Source: Micromonospora thermarum (lineage in GTDB: Bacteria; Actinomycetota; Actinomycetes; Mycobacteriales; Micromonosporaceae). From it: a stretch of DNA of 64,000 bases. A program made the translations under genes and the position numbers. Positions 60,977 to 64,000 of this stretch are shown piece by piece; within the stretch, counting starts at the first letter, position 1, and every line of letters starts with the position of its first letter. The notes below the pieces were generated by a model, which was not told the origin of the DNA, did not search any database, and saw only the letters and a program-made list of their open reading frames with translations. Location of the stretch: NCBI RefSeq assembly GCF_012034245.1, contig NZ_JAATEO010000008.1:124001-188000 (forward strand), in the 5' to 3' direction.

Positions 60977-61522
60977 TCAGACCAGCTGGGACTCCAGGGC
61001 GTCGAGGGCGGCGGGAACGGTGTCGACCACCGTGAGCAGGGCCAGGCCCGCCGGCTTCAGGAAGGTCTGGTCGGTGAGGCCGCCCAGCCAGTCGAGCAGG
61101 GGGCGGTAGAAGCCGTCGGTGTCGACCAGGACCATCGGCTTGGCGTGCAGGGCCAGCGTGGCCGTGGTCCAGACCTCGAACAGCTCGTCCAGCGTGCCGA
61201 GGCCGCCCGGAAGGGTGAGGAACGCGTCCGACTTGTCGAGCATGAGCGTCTTGCGGTCGGCCATCGACTCGGTGACCAGCAGCTCGTCCGAGGCGAGGTC
61301 GGCGACCTCGAGGTCGACCAGGGTCTGCGGGATGATCCCCAGCGTCCGCCCGCCCGCGGCCCGCGCGCCGTCCGCCACCGCGCCCATCATCCCGACGCAG
61401 CCGCCGCCGCTGACCAGCGTGTGGCCGCGCCGGGCGATCTCCGCGCCGGTCTCCGCCGCGAGGTCCAGGAAGCGCTGGTCGAGGGTACGGGAGGACGCGC
61501 AGAACACGCAGATGGCCGCCAC
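60977..61522 (-). CDS. LOG-family (TIGR00730) nucleotide-hydrolase-like protein
   Basis: A 181-residue Rossmann protein with VFCASSRTLD near the start, SGGGCVGMMGAVADGA (about 39) and LPGGLGTLDELFEVWT (about 102). The PGGxGTxxE motif is the active site of LOG phosphoribohydrolases, which release cytokinin bases from their monophosphates in some bacteria. GTG 61522 lies just after the stop of a second, larger paralogue, so the pair is cotranscribed. Like Rv1205 in type. Confidence 0.85.
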   Translation of the reverse strand: MAAICVFCASSRTLDQRFLDLAAETGAEIARRGHTLVSGGGCVGMMGAVADGARAAGGRTLGIIPQTLVDLEVADLASDELLVTESMADRKTLMLDKSDAFLTLPGGLGTLDELFEVWTTATLALHAKPMVLVDTDGFYRPLLDWLGGLTDQTFLKPAGLALLTVVDTVPAALDALESQLV

Positions 61523-61524
61523 GG

Positions 61525-62376
61525 TCAGTCCCTGCCGCCCTCGTCGGCGGCGACCCGTTGGTCCGCCGCGGTGCGTGCGACCGCCTCCTCGCGGACCGCC
61601 TCCTGCTCGGCGGAGAGCATCGCCTCCGCCTCCACGATGTGGCGGACCGCGTCGTTCACGTCGTCGGTGAGGCAGATCAGTTCCAGGTCCACCGGGCCGA
61701 TCTTGCCCTCGGCGGCCATGGTGTCGCGCAACCACTCGATCAGACCGCCCCAGTAGCGGGTGCCCATCAGCACCACCGGGAAGCGCGTCACCTTGCCGGT
61801 CTGCACCAGCGTGAGCGCCTCGAACAGCTCGTCCATGGTGCCGAAGCCGCCGGGGAGGACCACGAACGCCTGGGCGTACTTGACGAACATGGTCTTGCGG
61901 GCGAAGAAGTAGCGGAAGTCGATGGCCAGGTCCACCCAGTCGTTGATGCCCTGCTCGAAGGGGAGCTCGATGCCGAGCCCGACGGAGAGCCCGCCGGCGT
62001 CGCTGGCGCCCCGGTTGGCGGCCTCCATCACGCCCGGCCCGCCGCCGGTGATGACCGCGTACCCGGCCCGGGCCAGCTCGCCGCCCAGCGCCTCGGCCAT
62101 CCGGCACTCCGGGCTGTCCGGGAGGCTGCGGGCGGAGCCGAAGACACTGACCGCCGGCGGCAGGTCGGAGAGGGTGTCGAACCCCTCGACGAACTCGGAG
62201 AGGATCCGCAGCGCCCGCCACGCGTCCCGGGTCTTCCAGTCGCTGCGCTGCCGCGAGTCGAGCAGCCGCTGGTCGGCGGTGCTGCTCGTGATCGCCGCGC
62301 GGCGCAGGGTGACGGCGCCCCGGTGCCGCTCCCGCCGCGGCCCGCCCTCCGCCGCCCGCCCGTTGCTCTCGCTCAT
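61525..62376 (-). CDS. LOG-family (TIGR00730) protein, longer paralogue
   Basis: A 283-residue member with a longer N-terminus. Motifs: VFGSARSLPDSPE (about 76), ITGGGPGVMEAANRGA (about 104) and VLPGGFGTMDELFEALT (about 167). A helical C-terminus rich in Ala and Glu follows. ATG 62376; a frame extension to 62454 is unsupported. Same strand and directly upstream of the shorter paralogue. Two LOG types side by side occur in actinobacteria near dapE. Confidence 0.85.
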   Translation of the reverse strand: MSESNGRAAEGGPRRERHRGAVTLRRAAITSSTADQRLLDSRQRSDWKTRDAWRALRILSEFVEGFDTLSDLPPAVSVFGSARSLPDSPECRMAEALGGELARAGYAVITGGGPGVMEAANRGASDAGGLSVGLGIELPFEQGINDWVDLAIDFRYFFARKTMFVKYAQAFVVLPGGFGTMDELFEALTLVQTGKVTRFPVVLMGTRYWGGLIEWLRDTMAAEGKIGPVDLELICLTDDVNDAVRHIVEAEAMLSAEQEAVREEAVARTAADQRVAADEGGRD

Positions 62377-62531
62377 GGGAGCAACCGTAGTGGAGTCGCA
62401 CGCATCGGGCGTGCAGGGCCGAGCAGGCCAAAAATTCGTCGCGATCACGGGCAACTATTTCGGTCGCCCGTACGTCTTACTATTCACATACCGGGTATGC
62501 CCCGGCGCGCGCCTTCGGGGGAGGAACCAGC

Positions 62532-62702
62532 GTGATCACCAACAACGAGAGGATGCGGATCCGCCGTCAGATGCAGCGGCGGATCCAGGACGTGGTGGCC
62601 GAGCGCCGCCGCGCCCGCCTGATGGAGCCGACCGCCACGGAGCTGGCCGGCGATCCGGCGGAGTCCACGGCCGGCGGGTCCGCCCTGACCCGGACGGCCT
62701 GA
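62532..62702 (+). CDS. Small Arg-rich protein (56 residues)
   Basis: GTG 62532 is preceded by GGGGAGGAACC, a good ribosome site. The product begins VITNNERMRIRRQMQRRIQD and is strongly basic in its first half, then Ala/Thr-rich. No family recognised. A possible -10 TACTAT is at 62478-62483. A hairpin follows at 62716. It may be a helical nucleic-acid-binding peptide. Confidence 0.6.
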   Translation: MITNNERMRIRRQMQRRIQDVVAERRRARLMEPTATELAGDPAESTAGGSALTRTA

Positions 62703-62715
62703 GCCGCACGCGCCG

Positions 62716-62759
62716 CCGCCGGCCGGAAGGGTCCCGGGGGCTGGCCTCCCGGCCGGCGG
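62716..62759. terminator. Terminator between the small gene and dapE
   Basis: CCGCCGGCCGG (62716-62726) and CCGGCCGGCGG (62749-62759), 11-bp perfect arms around a 22-base loop, serving convergent ends. Confidence 0.7.
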
Positions 62760-62770
62760 GGCGAGGTGGA

Positions 62771-63844
62771 TCAGGCGGGGGCGAGCCAGCGGTGCAGGGT
62801 GGCCGCGCCCTCGCGGATCTTGCCGATCTCGACGTGCTCGTCCTTGTGGTGGGCCAGGTTCGGGTCGCCGGGGCCGAAGTTCAGCGCCGGGATGCCCATG
62901 GCCGCGAACCGGGCCACGTCCGTCCAGCCCAGCTTGCCGATCGGCGCGGCGCCCACCGCCGTCAGGAACTCCTGCGCCGGCGGTGCGTCCAGGCCCGGCA
63001 GCGCGCCCGCCGCCGCGTCGGTGACCTCGAGCTCGAAGCCGTCGAAGACCTCGCGCAGGTGCGCCTCGGCCGCCGCCGGGTCACGGTCCGGCGCGTACCG
63101 GTAGTTGATCTCGATCTCGCAGTGGTCCGGGATGACGTTGCCGGCCACGCCACCGACGATCCGGACGGCGTTCAGCCCCTCCCGGTAGTCACAGCCGTCG
63201 AGGGTCACCCGGCGCGCCTCGTACGCCGTCAGCCGGCGCAGCACCTCGCCCGCTCCGTGGATCGCGTTCACCCCGTGCCAGGACCGGGCCGCGTGGGCCC
63301 GCTCGCCGTGCGTGGTGACGATCGCCCGCATGGTCCCCTGGCAGCCCGCCTCGACGATCCCGTACGTCGGCTCCAGCAGCACCGCGAAGTCGGCCCGCAG
63401 CCACTCCGGGTGCGCCTCGGAGACGAGGAAGAGACCGTTGTACTTCGACTCGATCTCCTCCGCCTCGTAGAAGAAGTACGTCACGTCGTACCGCGGCTCG
63501 GGCAGCGTCACCGCCAGGTGCAGGGCGTACGCCACGCCGGACTTCATGTCGGAGGTGCCGCACCCGTACATCAGGTCGCCACGCATGGTGGACGGGAAGT
63601 TGTTGTTCAACGGGACCGTGTCGAGGTGCCCGGCGAGCACCACCCGCTGGGCGCGACCCAGGTCCGTACGGGCCATGACCGTGTTGCCGTACCGGTGGGT
63701 CGTCAGGTGCGGCACCCGGAGCAGCACCTCCTCGACGCAGTCGGCGATCGCCTTCTCGTTGAGGGAGACGGACTCTATGTCGACCAGTGCGCGGGTCAAC
63801 GCCACCGGATCAGCCAGGACCTCGGGGGTCAGCGGGTTCTCCAT
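62771..63844 (-). CDS. dapE: Succinyl-diaminopimelate desuccinylase
   Basis: M20-family zinc aminoacylase of the lysine/peptidoglycan pathway; removes succinate from N-succinyl-LL-DAP. Metal ligands are in LAGHLDTVP (about 72) and MYGCGTSDMKSG (about 95), the EAEEIESKYNG segment gives the general base Glu (about 127). ATG 63844 is chosen; GTG 63853 is an alternative. It diverges from dapD with only 24 bases between starts. Adjacent to dapD as in M. tuberculosis (Rv1201c, Rv1202). Confidence 0.94.
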   Translation of the reverse strand: MENPLTPEVLADPVALTRALVDIESVSLNEKAIADCVEEVLLRVPHLTTHRYGNTVMARTDLGRAQRVVLAGHLDTVPLNNNFPSTMRGDLMYGCGTSDMKSGVAYALHLAVTLPEPRYDVTYFFYEAEEIESKYNGLFLVSEAHPEWLRADFAVLLEPTYGIVEAGCQGTMRAIVTTHGERAHAARSWHGVNAIHGAGEVLRRLTAYEARRVTLDGCDYREGLNAVRIVGGVAGNVIPDHCEIEINYRYAPDRDPAAAEAHLREVFDGFELEVTDAAAGALPGLDAPPAQEFLTAVGAAPIGKLGWTDVARFAAMGIPALNFGPGDPNLAHHKDEHVEIGKIREGAATLHRWLAPA

Positions 63845-63868
63845 GTTTCGCACGGTACCGTCACAGTC

Positions 63869-64000
63869 GTGACGACCGCACAGTCTGCCTGGGGCATCGG
63901 CCTGGCCACCGTTACCGCTGACGATCAGGTGCTCGACACCTGGTACCCGACCGGCAAGCTGGGGCTCGGCGACCTGCCGCTGGTCCCCGGCGAGGACGAG
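63869..64000 (+). CDS. dapD: Tetrahydrodipicolinate N-succinyltransferase, N-terminus (cut by window edge)
   Basis: Only 44 codons are in the window. The start VTTAQSAWGIGLATVTADDQVLDTWYP is the conserved N-terminus of actinobacterial DapD, the enzyme before DapC and DapE in the succinylase branch of lysine synthesis. GTG 63869 has no visible ribosome site, so it may be leaderless. Opposite strand to dapE. Confidence 0.88.
   Translation, partial: MTTAQSAWGIGLATVTADDQVLDTWYPTGKLGLGDLPLVPGEDE

Noticed and set aside
53638..61035. 2465-residue open frame on the + strand across adnB and adnA
   Set aside because: Antisense shadow of two genes with clear helicase and nuclease motifs; long antisense frames are normal in high-GC coding DNA. 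Its sequence is compositionally biased and has no motif.

Overview
The window looks like chromosomal DNA of a high-GC actinobacterium, most probably a Micromonosporaceae member (Micromonospora-like). Reasons: about 70 percent or more G+C, many GTG starts, two WhiB/Wbl proteins, a SigR/RsrA zinc anti-sigma pair, the actinobacterial ribosomal peptide bL37, AdnAB, mycoredoxin, two XRE/DUF397 pairs, and gene order shared with two blocks of the Mycobacterium tuberculosis chromosome as I remember them (Rv3219-Rv3228: pdtaS, TB7.3, rshA, sigH, SRAP, aroA, rsgA; and Rv3193c-Rv3202c: UPF0182, PDZ/Lon, whiB7, uvrD2, mrx1, nudC, adnB, adnA). No prophage, insertion sequence, CRISPR array or biosynthetic cluster is visible. 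This is core chromosome with scattered accessory genes.

Layout. 0-10 kb: start of the sensor kinase pdtaS (cut by the window edge), a SIS-domain sugar isomerase, a TPR protein, a divergent MFS exporter/TetR pair, a GNAT gene coupled to a 71-aa biotinyl carrier, bL37, the redox-stress module sigR-rsrA with its own SigR-type promoter, a hydrolase and a Wbl gene. 10-15 kb: SRAP DNA-protein crosslink sensor, aroA, a damaged rsgA, hisN, a membrane protein, a glycosyltransferase. 16-24 kb: SDR, STAS/ATPase switch proteins, a two-component system, PRPP synthetase, an XRE/DUF397 pair, purC. 24-26 kb: two identical initiator tRNA genes, each with its own terminator, then an ECF sigma factor with a membrane partner. 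26-41 kb: UPF0182, PDZ/Lon protease, zinc metalloproteases, a zinc-ribbon peptide, DnaA boxes, an orphan ThiF/TOMM E1-like gene, an ABC1 kinase, the whiB7 locus, uvrD2 and mycoredoxin. 40-51 kb: MFS, a second XRE/DUF397 pair, nudC with two M16 peptidases, and an ABC importer operon ending in an Rrf2 regulator. 51-64 kb: DEAD-box helicase, cold-shock protein, adnB-adnA, two LOG-family proteins, dapE and the start of dapD.

Functional themes are stress sensing (SigR/RsrA, two Wbl proteins, mycoredoxin), DNA repair (SRAP, UvrD2, AdnAB) and intrinsic antibiotic resistance (whiB7). The most interesting structure is the whiB7 leader on the minus strand: a promoter with an AT-rich element just upstream of the -35, an 85-codon upstream ORF with a strong ribosome binding site, a stop codon inside a small hairpin, an intrinsic terminator with six U, and a repeat able to form a competing pairing, all before whiB7. 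A 58-codon unannotated ORF follows whiB7. Other points to check are the rsgA deletion, the two translation starts of sigR, a cluster of three DnaA boxes, and an interspersed repeat that supplies start and stop codons to its neighbours.
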